The position numbers were made by a program, and so were the translations under genes. Positions 19,542-28,617 of a DNA stretch of 64,000 nucleotides are shown one piece after another. The notes beneath the pieces were generated by a model that made no database searches, was not told the origin of the DNA, and worked only from the letters and a program-made list of their open reading frames with translations. The stretch's first letter is position 1. Every line of letters begins with the position of its first letter. Origin of the DNA: JBMORL01 sp049322335 (lineage in GTDB: Bacteria > Bacteroidota > Bacteroidia > Flavobacteriales_D > UBA2798); contig JBMORL010000095.1 of the NCBI GenBank assembly GCA_049322335.1, forward strand, positions 16,889 to 80,888, written 5' to 3'.

Positions 19542-20813
19542 ATGGATGCTTCTGTTTTCATTATTATTCTTACCTGCATCCTGTTTTCTGCTTTTTTTTC
19601 AGGTGTAGAAATCGCCTATCTGTCTGCCAACAAACTTAAAATTGAACTGGAAAACAAACAGGGATATTTTCATGCAAAAATTCTTTCTTTTTTCGTACGC
19701 AAACCTTCCAAATTTATTGCCACCATGCTGCTGGGCAACAATATTGCGCTGGTGGTTTATGGCTTATATATGGCTATGGTACTGGAGCCCCCCATTAAAA
19801 ATTATATCTGGGAGAACGGCATTTTTGTACTGGTAATGCAAACCATACTTTCTACATTGCTCATTCTGTTTACAGCCGAATTTCTTCCCAAAGCAGTTTT
19901 TCGCATCAACCCCAATGGCATTCTCAAAATTTTTGCCCTGCCTACCCTGTTTATTTATTTTATTTTGTGGCTCCCGATGATGCTGCTTACCGGCCTTTCT
20001 CATGGTATTATCCGCTTGTTTACCGGTAAACCCGATAAGAATGAAAAAGAAGTAGGCCTGGGAAGAATTGATCTCGACAATTATGTAAAAGAAGTAGCCA
20101 AAGGCGCTGCCCAGTCAAAATCCGAAATCGACCACGAAATTCAAATTTTCAGAAATGCACTCGATTTTTCTAAAGTAAAAGTGCGCGACTGCATGGTTCC
20201 GCGTACCGAGATTGTTGCCGTAGATGTGGAAGCACCGATAGAAGAAATAAAGAAAAAATTCATTGATACCCGGTTATCAAAAATTCTCGTTTATCGCGAA
20301 AATATCGATCATCTTATCGGATACGTCCATTCCTACGAATTATTCCGTCAGCCCGAAAATATCAAGTCGATATTGCTGCCGGTATCACTGGTGCCCGAAA
20401 CCATGCCGGCACAAAAACTGCTTGAAGAATTCACCCGCCAGAGCCGCACCATTGCAGTAGTAATCGATGAATTCGGGGGCACTTCGGGAATTGTAACTAT
20501 GGAGGACGTTATAGAAGAGATTTTCGGGGAAATTGATGACGAACATGATACCGAAGAGCTCATTGAAGAAAAAACCGGGGAAAACGAGTACCGTTTTTCG
20601 GGACGCCTGGAAATCAGCTACCTGAACCAGAAATACCAGCTCAATCTATCCGATACCAGTGAATATGAGACACTTTCGGGGTATATTATCCATCATACCG
20701 AGGAAATTCCGGAGAAAAACAGCAGTTTTGAGATCGGAAATTACCGTTTTACAGTGCTTTCCGTGAGTGGCAACCGCATTGAGCTGGTGAGCCTTAAACC
20801 CCTTGTTGAATAG
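19542..20813 (+). CDS. CNNM/CorC (HlyC)-family membrane protein
   Basis: 423 residues. The first 150 residues form a DUF21 membrane domain with about four helices and the SGVEIAYLSANKLKIELE signature. Two CBS domains follow at about 205-330 (VRDCMVPRTEIVAVD, VIDEFGGTSGIVTMEDVIEEIFGEI DDEHD region) and then the C-terminal CorC_HlyC domain. Family members take part in magnesium or cobalt transport; the old name hemolysin is not supported. In Bacteroidota the gene regularly lies between lptC and a PpiC-type chaperone, as here. Confidence 0.92.
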   Translation: MDASVFIIILTCILFSAFFSGVEIAYLSANKLKIELENKQGYFHAKILSFFVRKPSKFIATMLLGNNIALVVYGLYMAMVLEPPIKNYIWENGIFVLVMQTILSTLLILFTAEFLPKAVFRINPNGILKIFALPTLFIYFILWLPMMLLTGLSHGIIRLFTGKPDKNEKEVGLGRIDLDNYVKEVAKGAAQSKSEIDHEIQIFRNALDFSKVKVRDCMVPRTEIVAVDVEAPIEEIKKKFIDTRLSKILVYRENIDHLIGYVHSYELFRQPENIKSILLPVSLVPETMPAQKLLEEFTRQSRTIAVVIDEFGGTSGIVTMEDVIEEIFGEIDDEHDTEELIEEKTGENEYRFSGRLEISYLNQKYQLNLSDTSEYETLSGYIIHHTEEIPEKNSSFEIGNYRFTVLSVSGNRIELVSLKPLVE

Positions 20814-20869
20814 GTTTTTATTAATGGATTTTCCATTGTATATTCGCACCCCTAAATCGTAAATGTAAA

Positions 20870-22984
20870 ATGGCAATTATTGGAAAGATCCGCGATAACT
20901 CGGTACTGGTGATTGGTATCGTTGGTTTGTCGCTCGCTTTATTTATTGTTGACCTGCCCAGCCTCACCAGCGGAGGAGGAAGTGAAAATCCCAACAGTAT
21001 TGGTGAATTTTTCGGTGAACCCATTGACGGAATTCGTTATGACTCACTGCTGAAAGAAGGTGAAAAAAATGCAGAGATGTATATGATGCGCCAGGGGATG
21101 GAAATGACTCCCGAAGTGTTGGATGATGTACGCCAGCAAATCTGGGAAGATTATATCGAAGAACTTATTTACAACCGCGAACTGGCTCATTTCCCTTTTC
21201 TTGTAAATGCCGATGAGCTGAACGATATGGTTCACGGTGTGGATCTTCATCCCGAAATTGCCAATGCCGAAATTTTTAAAGACCCTCTCGGAAATTTCAG
21301 CAAAGATTCCATCGCCAAATACCTTCAGCGCCTCGAACAGGACTCGATAGCCAAAAAAAGCTGGAAAGCATTTGAAAAAACCATGAAGAAAGACCGTCTC
21401 CGTGAAAAATACGACCGTCTTATTTCTCAATCTCTCTACATCACTTCTTCCGAAGCAAAAAAAGATTTTACTGCTTCCACACAAATGTATAAGATCCGTT
21501 TCGTAATGAAACCCTATTACGAAATTCCCGATTCATCGGTACAGGTTACGGATGCCGATATCCGCGCTTATTACGAAAAAAATAAAAAGCGTAAGCAGTT
21601 TGAGAATCTCGGATCACGCACCTACGAGTATGTGGAATTTGATATCAAAGCCACCGAAAAGGATAAACTGGCAACAGAAGAAGAAATGAAATTTATTGCC
21701 GAAGATTTCAAAAAATCAACCAACGATTCTGCTTTTGTAATGCAATACTCCGAAAGCAAAATGTATATGCCTACACGCTGGAGCAGCCACATGGATGGTT
21801 TTCCTGCAGACATTGATGCGAAGATACAGGCAGCCGACAGCGGAACGGTTATCGGGCCGTACTTCCAGAACGATGTGTATAAGATCATCAAAGTAATCGA
21901 ATCGAAAGATACGGCTCTCGAACAGGTGTATGCCCGCCATATTCTTCTCGGTGCGCAGGATGGAACTCCCGAACAGCTGAAAGCAAAAGCCGACACCATT
22001 CTTGCCGAAATAAAAGCGAAAAATAATTTTGTGGAAATGTCGGATAAACATTCCATCGACAAATTTTCGGCAGCTAACGGTGGAAGCCTTGATTGGTTCG
22101 GAAAAGGAAGAATGGTAGCGCCATTTGAAGAAGCCTGTTTCAAAGCCAAAACTGGCGACCTGGTTATTGTGGAAACACAATTCGGAGTTCACATTGTAGA
22201 AATTCTCGGTAAACGCGACAAATGCAAAACCATTCGTTATAATACGGTAGACAAACGTGTAAAACCATTGCAGGAAACCACCGATAAAATCCGTGAAAAA
22301 GCTTCTGAATTCCGCGATGCTATTCCTGATGGAACAAAGTTTGAGGAAACAGCAAAAAAATTCGGTTTAACGGTTCTCGAAGGAGAATTGTATGATTCGC
22401 AGCGCAAAGTGAATGGCCTTGAAAATTCAAGGAATCTTGCTGTATGGATGCTCAATTCAGCAGAGAATGATGTTTCTTCACCCGAAACCTGCGGAGAAAA
22501 AATTATCGTTGCCCGACTGGAGAATATCAAGGAAAAAGGCGTTCCCAAATTTGATGATGTAAAAGAGATTATGGAATTCCCCGCCCGCGAACAGAAAAAA
22601 GGCGACCTGCTGGTGAAACAAATGAGCGGAGCTTCTTCTCTCGAAGAACTGGCCGTGAAACTGGGCACCACCATAAAAGACAGCGTAGAAATTTCATTTG
22701 GTTCGCTTACTGTTCCCAAAGCCGGTGCAAAAGAACCCGAAGTAATTGGAACCGTAACTTCTCTTTCAAAAAACCAGAAAGGCGCTATCACTATTCCCAT
22801 TAAAGGAAAAATGGGAGTGTATGTGGTGCAACTCGTAGATGTTTATGAAGCTCCTGCCACTGGAAAAACATGGACTGACAATAAAACCAACATGACTTTA
22901 ACACGCAGGTCGATGGCCTCGCAAAAAGCATTTGATGCGTTGAAGAAAAAAGGAAACCTGGTGGATAAAAGAAATATTAATTAA
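20870..22984 (+). CDS. Membrane-anchored PpiC-type peptidyl-prolyl isomerase (PpiD/SurA-like)
   Basis: 704 residues. An N-terminal transmembrane anchor is at about residues 11-29, then a helical SurA_N-like region (residues 35-210), then a parvulin domain around 345-450 (YARHILLGAQDG, FSAANGGSLDWFGKGRMV, FEEACFKAKTGD, TQFGVHIVEI). The remaining 250 residues resemble a second, degenerate chaperone region. Such proteins fold outer membrane proteins in the periplasm. A TATATTCG -10-like box lies at about 20840 in the 56 bases before the start. A strong terminator follows. Confidence 0.93.
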   Translation: MAIIGKIRDNSVLVIGIVGLSLALFIVDLPSLTSGGGSENPNSIGEFFGEPIDGIRYDSLLKEGEKNAEMYMMRQGMEMTPEVLDDVRQQIWEDYIEELIYNRELAHFPFLVNADELNDMVHGVDLHPEIANAEIFKDPLGNFSKDSIAKYLQRLEQDSIAKKSWKAFEKTMKKDRLREKYDRLISQSLYITSSEAKKDFTASTQMYKIRFVMKPYYEIPDSSVQVTDADIRAYYEKNKKRKQFENLGSRTYEYVEFDIKATEKDKLATEEEMKFIAEDFKKSTNDSAFVMQYSESKMYMPTRWSSHMDGFPADIDAKIQAADSGTVIGPYFQNDVYKIIKVIESKDTALEQVYARHILLGAQDGTPEQLKAKADTILAEIKAKNNFVEMSDKHSIDKFSAANGGSLDWFGKGRMVAPFEEACFKAKTGDLVIVETQFGVHIVEILGKRDKCKTIRYNTVDKRVKPLQETTDKIREKASEFRDAIPDGTKFEETAKKFGLTVLEGELYDSQRKVNGLENSRNLAVWMLNSAENDVSSPETCGEKIIVARLENIKEKGVPKFDDVKEIMEFPAREQKKGDLLVKQMSGASSLEELAVKLGTTIKDSVEISFGSLTVPKAGAKEPEVIGTVTSLSKNQKGAITIPIKGKMGVYVVQLVDVYEAPATGKTWTDNKTNMTLTRRSMASQKAFDALKKKGNLVDKRNIN

Positions 22985-22999
22985 ACCTAACCTGATAGG

Positions 23000-23034
23000 A
23001 AAAACGGCTCACTTTATGTTGGGCCGTTTTTTTT
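23000..23034 (+). terminator. Terminator after the PpiC-type gene
   Basis: AAAAACGGC pairs with GCCGTTTTT around a loop of about 12 bases, and the descending arm runs into eight T. Confidence 0.85.
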
Positions 23035-23041
23035 ATACACT

Positions 23042-23242
23042 ATGCCGGAAGAAGAATACAGCGGATTTTCAAAACGCGGACAACTGGATCCGGAAGATTA
23101 TTATTTGTCGGAAGAAGGATTTATTGTTTTTACTGAAAAATATTTATTAAAACGCGGTTATTGCTGCAAAAGCGGTTGCAGGCATTGTCCCTATGGTTAT
23201 GATAAAAAAACAGGGGAAGTGAAAGGGAAAGATAAGTCTTGA
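23042..23242 (+). CDS. DUF5522 protein
   Basis: 66 residues. The family signature is plain: LDPEDYYLSEEGFIVFTE, then KRGYCCKSGCRHCPYGY with the cysteine cluster C-C-x3-C-x2-C that could bind metal. No function is known. It starts 8 bases after the preceding terminator and is followed by REP-like palindromes. Confidence 0.88.
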   Translation: MPEEEYSGFSKRGQLDPEDYYLSEEGFIVFTEKYLLKRGYCCKSGCRHCPYGYDKKTGEVKGKDKS

Positions 23243-23251
23243 AGAAGCAAC

Positions 23252-23590
23252 GTTTTGCCCCTTCGGGGCAATATCCACCAGTTGAAACAACATATTAAAA
23301 ATGTTTGGCACCTCTGGTGCCAGTAGAGTACAAATCGTCAATTCTATGTTTTTCCGGTGCCGCTGGTACATGTGGTTATTGTAATTAATGATTTCACATT
23401 TTCCCAGGCACCAGGGGTGCCAACCGTTTTTAATCCGCCAGATGGCGGACGAGCCTTGGACAGGGTTTAATTCCCCGCAGTTTACTGCGACAAAAAAAAA
23501 TAAATATTCCTCTTACGAATACCCCGCAGCTTGCTGCGGGGACATTTATTGTTGTTAACGAAAAGCGACCCCTTGCCCCAGAGGGGCAAA
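23252..23590. repeat. REP-like palindrome cluster downstream of the RAYT gene
   Basis: This 366-base gap holds at least five palindromes. TTTTGCCCC-TTC-GGGGCAA lies near 23253. A GGCACC-TCT-GGTGCC element with an AAAAATGTTT flank lies near 23297. Its inverted partner, a GGCACC-AGG-GGTGCC element, lies near 23408 with a GTTTTTAA flank. CCCCGCAGC-TT-GCTGCGGGG lies at 23522-23541, and TTGCCCC-AGA-GGGGCAAAA at 23573-23590. Arm sequences vary while pairing is kept. No coding sequence is seen. Confidence 0.85.
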
Positions 23591-23608
23591 ACTTTACCAG
23601 TGCAAAGA

Positions 23609-24070
23609 TCAACTCATAAACTCAAACAAATATTCTTCCCGAAATTCAATGTCATATTCGTTCAGTAATTCAAGATACTCTTCCCTGAACGATTTACTTC
23701 GGTGATGTTTCTCCTGGTTTTTGATATAATTAATTATATTGGGCAATTCCCGTTTTGAAATTGTAAAAGATCCAAATCCGGATTGCCAATAAAATTTTCC
23801 CCTTAGCAGTCCTGTAGAATTAATGAATTTGGAAGAATGCTCTTTGACTTCCCGAATTAATGATGATAAGTTGATGTCGGGTTTACAATTTAAAAGCAAA
23901 TGAACATGATCAGGAACACCATTAATAATGAATAACTTTTGATTCTGATTGGTTATAATTCCCGACATATATTTATATAAATCTTCTTTTATTTCCTGAT
24001 GAATTAATGATTCCCTGTGACGGACAGCGAAAACAACATGAAAAAAATGCTGCGAATAGGTATTGGCCAT
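23609..24070 (-). CDS. REP-associated tyrosine transposase (Y1/IS200-like, RAYT)
   Basis: 153 residues. Y1 HUH transposase fold: N-terminal FFHVVFAVRHRESLI, the HUH motif as VPDHVHLLL around residue 55, a KFYWQSGFGSFTISK segment, then the NIINYIKNQEKHHR block whose Tyr is the expected nucleophile. Length and motif order fit single-copy RAYTs and small IS200-like proteins of Bacteroidota. No tnpB and no IS ends are seen; instead REP/REPIN-like palindromes lie on both sides, as in known RAYT loci. It would nick and rejoin single-stranded DNA at these hairpins. The start is the ATG at 24070. Confidence 0.88.
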   Translation of the reverse strand: MANTYSQHFFHVVFAVRHRESLIHQEIKEDLYKYMSGIITNQNQKLFIINGVPDHVHLLLNCKPDINLSSLIREVKEHSSKFINSTGLLRGKFYWQSGFGSFTISKRELPNIINYIKNQEKHHRSKSFREEYLELLNEYDIEFREEYLFEFMS

Positions 24071-24194
24071 ATTTTTTTTTGGAAAAATATAATAATAGAA
24101 TCGAATGAAAAAAAATAGTTATACACTACGTAGATATACGTAATCAGATTAATGAAATCATTGGAAAGGATGAATGTATACGTTGTGAACAACA

Positions 24195-24317
24195 TTTTGC
24201 CCCGCTGGGGCAAGAAACTTTATGGCATTATTTGCTAAAAATATTTGGCACCGCTGGTGCCATTCAACAATCTACATATTCGTATTTAGCTGGTGCCAGA
24301 GGCACCAAATATTTTTA
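24195..24317. repeat. REPIN-like inverted pair upstream of the RAYT gene
   Basis: TTTTGCCCC-GCT-GGGGCAAG lies at 24195-24213. An inner element AAAAATATTTGGCACC-GCT-GGTGCC (24237-24261) is mirrored by TGGTGCC-AGA-GGCACC with an AAATATTTTT flank (to 24317). The two inner elements are inverted copies with about 30 bases between them, the layout of a REPIN. No gene is seen. Confidence 0.85.
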
Positions 24318-24388
24318 ACAACTCTATATAAAGTCATAGTTTACCCACGCCTAAGGAGGAGCAAACCGTTGTTTTGAAGTATTTTCTT

Positions 24389-24764
24389 AAAAATGTTTGG
24401 CAACTCTGGTGCCAAAAAAAATGGCAATTGCAAGAGGTTTCCCGGGGCCAGAGATACCGAACATTTTTAAATATACAACATGAAATTTAAATTATCCTGA
24501 ATAACATAATTGTCAAAAATATCCGGCATCTCTGGTGCCAAAAAAAATGGCGATTGCAAGAGGTTTCCCGGTGCCAGAGATACCAAACATTTTTAAATAT
24601 ACAACATGAAATTTAAATTATCCTGAATAACATAATTGTCAAAAATATCCGGCAACTCTGATGCCAAAAAGAATGGCGATTGAAAGAGGTTTCCCGGTGC
24701 CAGAGGCACCAGACGTTTTTAACCAATCAAAACATGAAATATAAATTGCCCCAGAGGGGCAAAA
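24389..24764. repeat. Three tandem 126-bp REPIN-like units plus a GCCCC palindrome
   Basis: Units start with AAAAAT at 24389, 24515 and 24641, so the period is exactly 126 bases. Each holds a left half (AAAAATrTyyGGCAnCTCTGGTGCC), a spacer with GCAAGAGGTTTCCCGG, a right half (TGCCAGAGnnACC...CATTTTT) and, in the first two units, an AT-rich tail. Unit 3 is shortened. A TTGCCCC-AGA-GGGGCAAAA palindrome closes the array at 24746-24764. No ORF of note lies in 24071-24801. Confidence 0.88.
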
Positions 24765-24801
24765 CGTTACCGAATAAACCCGTAACAGCAACAGGAAAAC
24801 A

Positions 24802-26061
24802 TCAAAACTGCGATAAATCCCATGGTGCTGCGCTGGTAACGGGATATTCTGCTTTTTTCACTTTACTTTGATAATATCCTTTTCCAAAATAGTGATCGTA
24901 ATACATCTCATAACGGTCACTGACCTTGTGTAGTTCGGGATTGGCAATTCTTTTTCCCGTATGTATTTTTTCTGCTTTGGCAATCACTTCGGCAGGCGGT
25001 TTGGTTCCGGGCCGGCAATGAGAGAACACTTCATCCCGCAAAAATTTTATATATTCCATCGAATACCATAAGTGATTATTTTCCACTTCCCAGGTAAATG
25101 TTTCGTGCGAAAATATTTCAGGAAATGAGATACCATGATATTTCATCAGCTGGTTTTGTTTTACTTCAAAATAGCCGGGTTCACATTCCTGTGTTTCGAT
25201 TACAGCAGCCCGTGGATCAGGGGCCAGCGACCAGGGCTGTGTATAGGGAGCGAAAGAACAAAAGGAAGTAATCCAGTCTGACAAAGATTCAATTAACCGG
25301 TTCCAGTAATGTTTTTGCGATTCCCACAGTTTTATTTTCGGATTCAGTTCAAATTCTGTTTTTTCGCATCCCAAATTAAATTTCAACACATTCACCGCGC
25401 CAAATTTCGATTGTTTTGCCAAAGTATCATATAATTCCAGTTGTCTTTCATATTGTTCAATATAATGTGGATTGATCATGGCTGCATTATAGAAATCGAG
25501 TGTGAACACTAATCCGTTACGCGTTACAATGGAACTTTCCATGGCTTTGTCCATTCCTTTTTCAATCATCAGGCGAAGAAAAACAGGATAATTTACACCT
25601 GATTCCCCCAGTTGAATTACATCTTCAACAGGTTTTATGAAAAGTTGTTCCTTAAAAAGTGCATTGGTCTCCACATCTGTTCCTGCATAATCGATAGCCT
25701 GTTGTTTTCCCTCTTTTATTTTTTCGATGGCATTTTTATAGGCCGATAACGTTTGCAACAAGAGGTTGCGGTCGGTCTCGTCATTATAAATGGGATTACC
25801 CTTTTCGTCCGTTTTGGGTTTGGCAGCTTCATTGAGCAAACGTGTATACAGCATACTGATGCCGGTATACAGGTTTTCGTCCATCACTTTAATATTAAAT
25901 GCTGTGAAATCATCAAATTCTTCCACATAGCGTTCGAGAAGCGTAATTTTTTCCACCATTTCATCATACAAATTTCCTTTCAGTCCCCTGTTATCGCAAT
26001 CTTTTTTCATATCGCGGTAAGCATTGAGAATGGGATCTACATATTGTTTATCAATAGCCAT
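24802..26061 (-). CDS. Unrecognised 419-residue protein, partner of the next gene
   Basis: 419 residues, acidic N-terminal half rich in helices (residues 1-150), then a more mixed region. No signal peptide or membrane segment is seen. Segments of note are YTQPWSLAPDPRAAVIETQE (a Pro-rich turn), SHETFTWEVENNHLWYSMEYIKF and a C-terminal basic/aromatic YEMYYDHYFGKGYYQSKVKK. None matches a family I recognise. The start at 26061 lies 2 bases after the stop of the upstream gene, so the two form one unit. The 3' end borders the REP field. Confidence 0.7.
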   Translation of the reverse strand: MAIDKQYVDPILNAYRDMKKDCDNRGLKGNLYDEMVEKITLLERYVEEFDDFTAFNIKVMDENLYTGISMLYTRLLNEAAKPKTDEKGNPIYNDETDRNLLLQTLSAYKNAIEKIKEGKQQAIDYAGTDVETNALFKEQLFIKPVEDVIQLGESGVNYPVFLRLMIEKGMDKAMESSIVTRNGLVFTLDFYNAAMINPHYIEQYERQLELYDTLAKQSKFGAVNVLKFNLGCEKTEFELNPKIKLWESQKHYWNRLIESLSDWITSFCSFAPYTQPWSLAPDPRAAVIETQECEPGYFEVKQNQLMKYHGISFPEIFSHETFTWEVENNHLWYSMEYIKFLRDEVFSHCRPGTKPPAEVIAKAEKIHTGKRIANPELHKVSDRYEMYYDHYFGKGYYQSKVKKAEYPVTSAAPWDLSQF

Positions 26062-26063
26062 AG

Positions 26064-26717
26064 TTAACGGTTTACGATTTTTTTCAGTTCATTTATTTTT
26101 TCGAGAATCACTTCATCCGGAAAAGGAATGAGCCTGCGGTGACGTTCTTCCCACACCAGGTTAAAATCGAAATGATAGCCGGGCTTCCACTGATCCATTT
26201 CCTTTTCAATATCTGCCAAACGTTCGCGAAGATCCTTTTTTCTTTCTTCGGCATACTTTTGGTTTGCTCTTTTGTACTTATCGGGAATATTGGCTGTTTC
26301 ATATACTTCAATTGTATCCGTAACAATTATACTGTCACGGAAAAAATATACATGGTCAACGGAAATTTCTCTTATGTTGATGAGTTCTTCTTCGTTCACC
26401 ATTTCCATCAGATCCATTACATTGGTAAACTGATCTGCCTTTGACATAATGCGTTCCGGGCCAAGAGCGCGCACATCTTCTTTTATTTCGCGGTAGTGTT
26501 TGAGGCGGAGGGTATACTGGTCTTTGGTAAGCGCCACAGCATTAAGTTCGTTTTTGTTTCCCAGCGCATCACGGAAATTTACCAGTTCGTTACACGACAT
26601 TATGGCATCATAAATGGCTTTTTCGCTTTCATACGAAAATTTAAAATCAGGATCGTTTTCATACCGTTCCATTCTTACGCGATAGTAATCCTGGTAGTCT
26701 TTTAAGTAATTATGCAT
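26064..26717 (-). CDS. Unrecognised 217-residue cytosolic protein
   Basis: 217 residues, strongly helical and charged, no signal peptide. A central strand-rich stretch (VDHVYFFRDSIIVTDTIEVYET) is flanked by coiled-coil-like helices (RANQKYAEERKKDLRERLAD). No family is recognised. It leads the two-gene unit with the 419-residue protein. The 185 bases upstream hold no gene. Confidence 0.7.
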   Translation of the reverse strand: MHNYLKDYQDYYRVRMERYENDPDFKFSYESEKAIYDAIMSCNELVNFRDALGNKNELNAVALTKDQYTLRLKHYREIKEDVRALGPERIMSKADQFTNVMDLMEMVNEEELINIREISVDHVYFFRDSIIVTDTIEVYETANIPDKYKRANQKYAEERKKDLRERLADIEKEMDQWKPGYHFDFNLVWEERHRRLIPFPDEVILEKINELKKIVNR

Positions 26718-26902
26718 GTGGTTTAGTTTAATAGTTCTGAAAGTTTACGGGTTGCGAAAGTTTTGAAAATTTCTACTCTAAACAAATCTGCAGTACCTGA
26801 ATACAAAAGCATTTTATTCGTTATTTATTTTCTTATTCACTTACAAACTTATAGTATTTAAAATTCATCCACTTTTGCACTTTGTCAATTTTCCCCATTC
26901 CA

Positions 26903-27535
26903 CTATTCAAGTTTGAGTTTTTTGCGGTATCTTCTTTTATCTTTTTCCCATTTCCTGGTGTGCGTTCCGTTATGAAAAGTGATTTTATAATTATTCTCCA
27001 GTGTAAGGTTGAAGATCTTTTTCCTGAGCAGTTTGGGATAAAAATTACTGAATACATTTCTGAACTTTGAATATTCTTTTACCACACCTATCTGTGCCAA
27101 AAGATCGTAGGTAGCAGCAGCACACCGCATACCGAGAAAGGCGTAGTCATAGGGCGTTTTTTCAAGGTATCCATTGGCTGTCATTTTTAACTGAAGATAT
27201 TGCGCTTCCGTAACGGGAATTTCAACGGAAGTGTATTTATGCTTGAAGGTGTCGCGCACAAATTCATCATGAGTTTGCAACACCCATGCACTTGATTTTT
27301 TTTTCTTATGCGGAAAAATATGGTATTTAAAAAAAGGGTTGAATCCGATTACACTATCGCCCATCTGAAGAGTAACATGTCCCCCATGCATGCCGCCAAA
27401 CCACCTTGTTTCTGTTTTCCGGTGCCCTTTTGCCGGTTTTGACCCATATAGAAAATGTACTTTGATAGTAAGAAGTGAATCCTGTCCCGCTGCAAAACAG
27501 GGTAAAAGAAGAAACAATACTACCAGCTTTTTCAT
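26903..27535 (-). CDS. Secreted protein, possibly a permuted papain-like fold
   Basis: 210 residues with a signal peptide (MKKLVVLFLLLPCFAAGQ). The segment WFGGMHGGHVTLQMGDSVIG is followed late in the protein by PYDYAFLGMRCAAATYDLL. A conserved His early and a Cys in a helix start late is the order found in circularly permuted NlpC/P60 (YiiX/YaeF-like) enzymes. That assignment is inference and weak. The C-terminal 40 residues are very basic (KWEKDKRRYRKKLKLE). Confidence 0.65.
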   Translation of the reverse strand: MKKLVVLFLLLPCFAAGQDSLLTIKVHFLYGSKPAKGHRKTETRWFGGMHGGHVTLQMGDSVIGFNPFFKYHIFPHKKKKSSAWVLQTHDEFVRDTFKHKYTSVEIPVTEAQYLQLKMTANGYLEKTPYDYAFLGMRCAAATYDLLAQIGVVKEYSKFRNVFSNFYPKLLRKKIFNLTLENNYKITFHNGTHTRKWEKDKRRYRKKLKLE

Positions 27536-27615
27536 GAACTAAATATACGAAAATCCGGTGAAAACTACCGTTGATTAATAAATTTTACAATTAACTGTAT
27601 AATTACTAAATTAGC

Positions 27616-28575
27616 ATGGTTCATTCAATGAAAAGATTTGCTTACATATTATTATTCTTCTGTTTACTATTTTTCCGCTCGGAAGCACAATTAACTCTTC
27701 CGTTTCCCGATTCAACCGGAGCGTGGACATGGTCATGTAGTGGTAAAAATTGCAATAGTTCGTCCAGGTATTATGTTGCCGGAGATACAATAATTAATTC
27801 CGTGCAATATCATATTTTGAGAATGGGTTCAACCAACCTGAATGATTCTTCTGACTGGATGAGCGGAACTAATATTATAGGTTATTTCAGGGAAGATAGC
27901 AGCAAAATTTATTTTCTCGATGATTCGGTAATAACATCTGGTGGCCCATTTTGTTTCTACAACTACAATAGTGAGATTTTTTCAACCAATAATGAAATTC
28001 TTTTGTATGATTTTACACTTGCTTCGGGGGAAACATTTAACCTGACTCCATCGCTGCAGGTAATAGTAACCAATATTGATTCCGTTTTATTGAATGGTAA
28101 TTATTACAGAAGATGGAACTTTGACGGATATTTTATCTGGACCGGAAACGGGTCTTACTCGTGGATAGAAGGAATTGGAAGCAATATCGGATTCTTTCCT
28201 TATTATTATTTTTTTGAAGACGGGGTTGTACTAAATTGTTTTCATGAAAATAATGAGGATATTATTTTATATTTGGGGAATGCCTCTGACTGCGCCTCTG
28301 TTGGAATTGATGAAAATAAAACTTCAATTGAAAATACTATTTTATCTCCCAATCCGAATAATGGAAAATTTAAACTTGACATAACCTCCTCGTTTTTTCC
28401 ATCCAAAACGATCATTACTATTACCGACATAACAGGCAGACTGATTTATCAATTTTCCCCATCTGAAGCGTTTCCAAGTATTTCTATAGATATTCCGGAT
28501 CGAAGTGGTGGCTTATATTTCGCTATTATTGATGATGGCCGGAAAAAAGAAGTAGTAAAATTCATAAAAGAATAA
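27616..28575 (+). CDS. T9SS type A sorting domain protein
   Basis: 319 residues. The start is ATG 27616 or, giving a more usual signal peptide, ATG 27628 (MKRFAYILLFFCLLFFRSEAQ). The middle 200 residues are strand-rich with no recognised domain; one CSGKNCNSSSRYYVAGDTI stretch recurs in Bacteroidota secreted proteins. The last 75 residues (SPNPNNGKFKLDI, ITITDITGRLIYQF, SGGLYFAII) form a type A sorting domain. Probably secreted or surface-linked; role unknown. Confidence 0.85.
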   Translation: MVHSMKRFAYILLFFCLLFFRSEAQLTLPFPDSTGAWTWSCSGKNCNSSSRYYVAGDTIINSVQYHILRMGSTNLNDSSDWMSGTNIIGYFREDSSKIYFLDDSVITSGGPFCFYNYNSEIFSTNNEILLYDFTLASGETFNLTPSLQVIVTNIDSVLLNGNYYRRWNFDGYFIWTGNGSYSWIEGIGSNIGFFPYYYFFEDGVVLNCFHENNEDIILYLGNASDCASVGIDENKTSIENTILSPNPNNGKFKLDITSSFFPSKTIITITDITGRLIYQFSPSEAFPSISIDIPDRSGGLYFAIIDDGRKKEVVKFIKE

Positions 28576-28617
28576 TTATTCTTCATTTTCAGTTTAGCTG
28601 AGAGTAATTTCGTATCA

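Noticed and set aside
24389..24764. CRISPR reading of the 126-bp units
   Set aside because: Whole units repeat including the would-be spacers, and each unit is an inverted pair beside a Y1 transposase, so REPIN fits better.
24802..26717. Prophage remnant
   Set aside because: No phage structural, lysis, integrase or packaging gene is nearby, and the two proteins show no phage motif.
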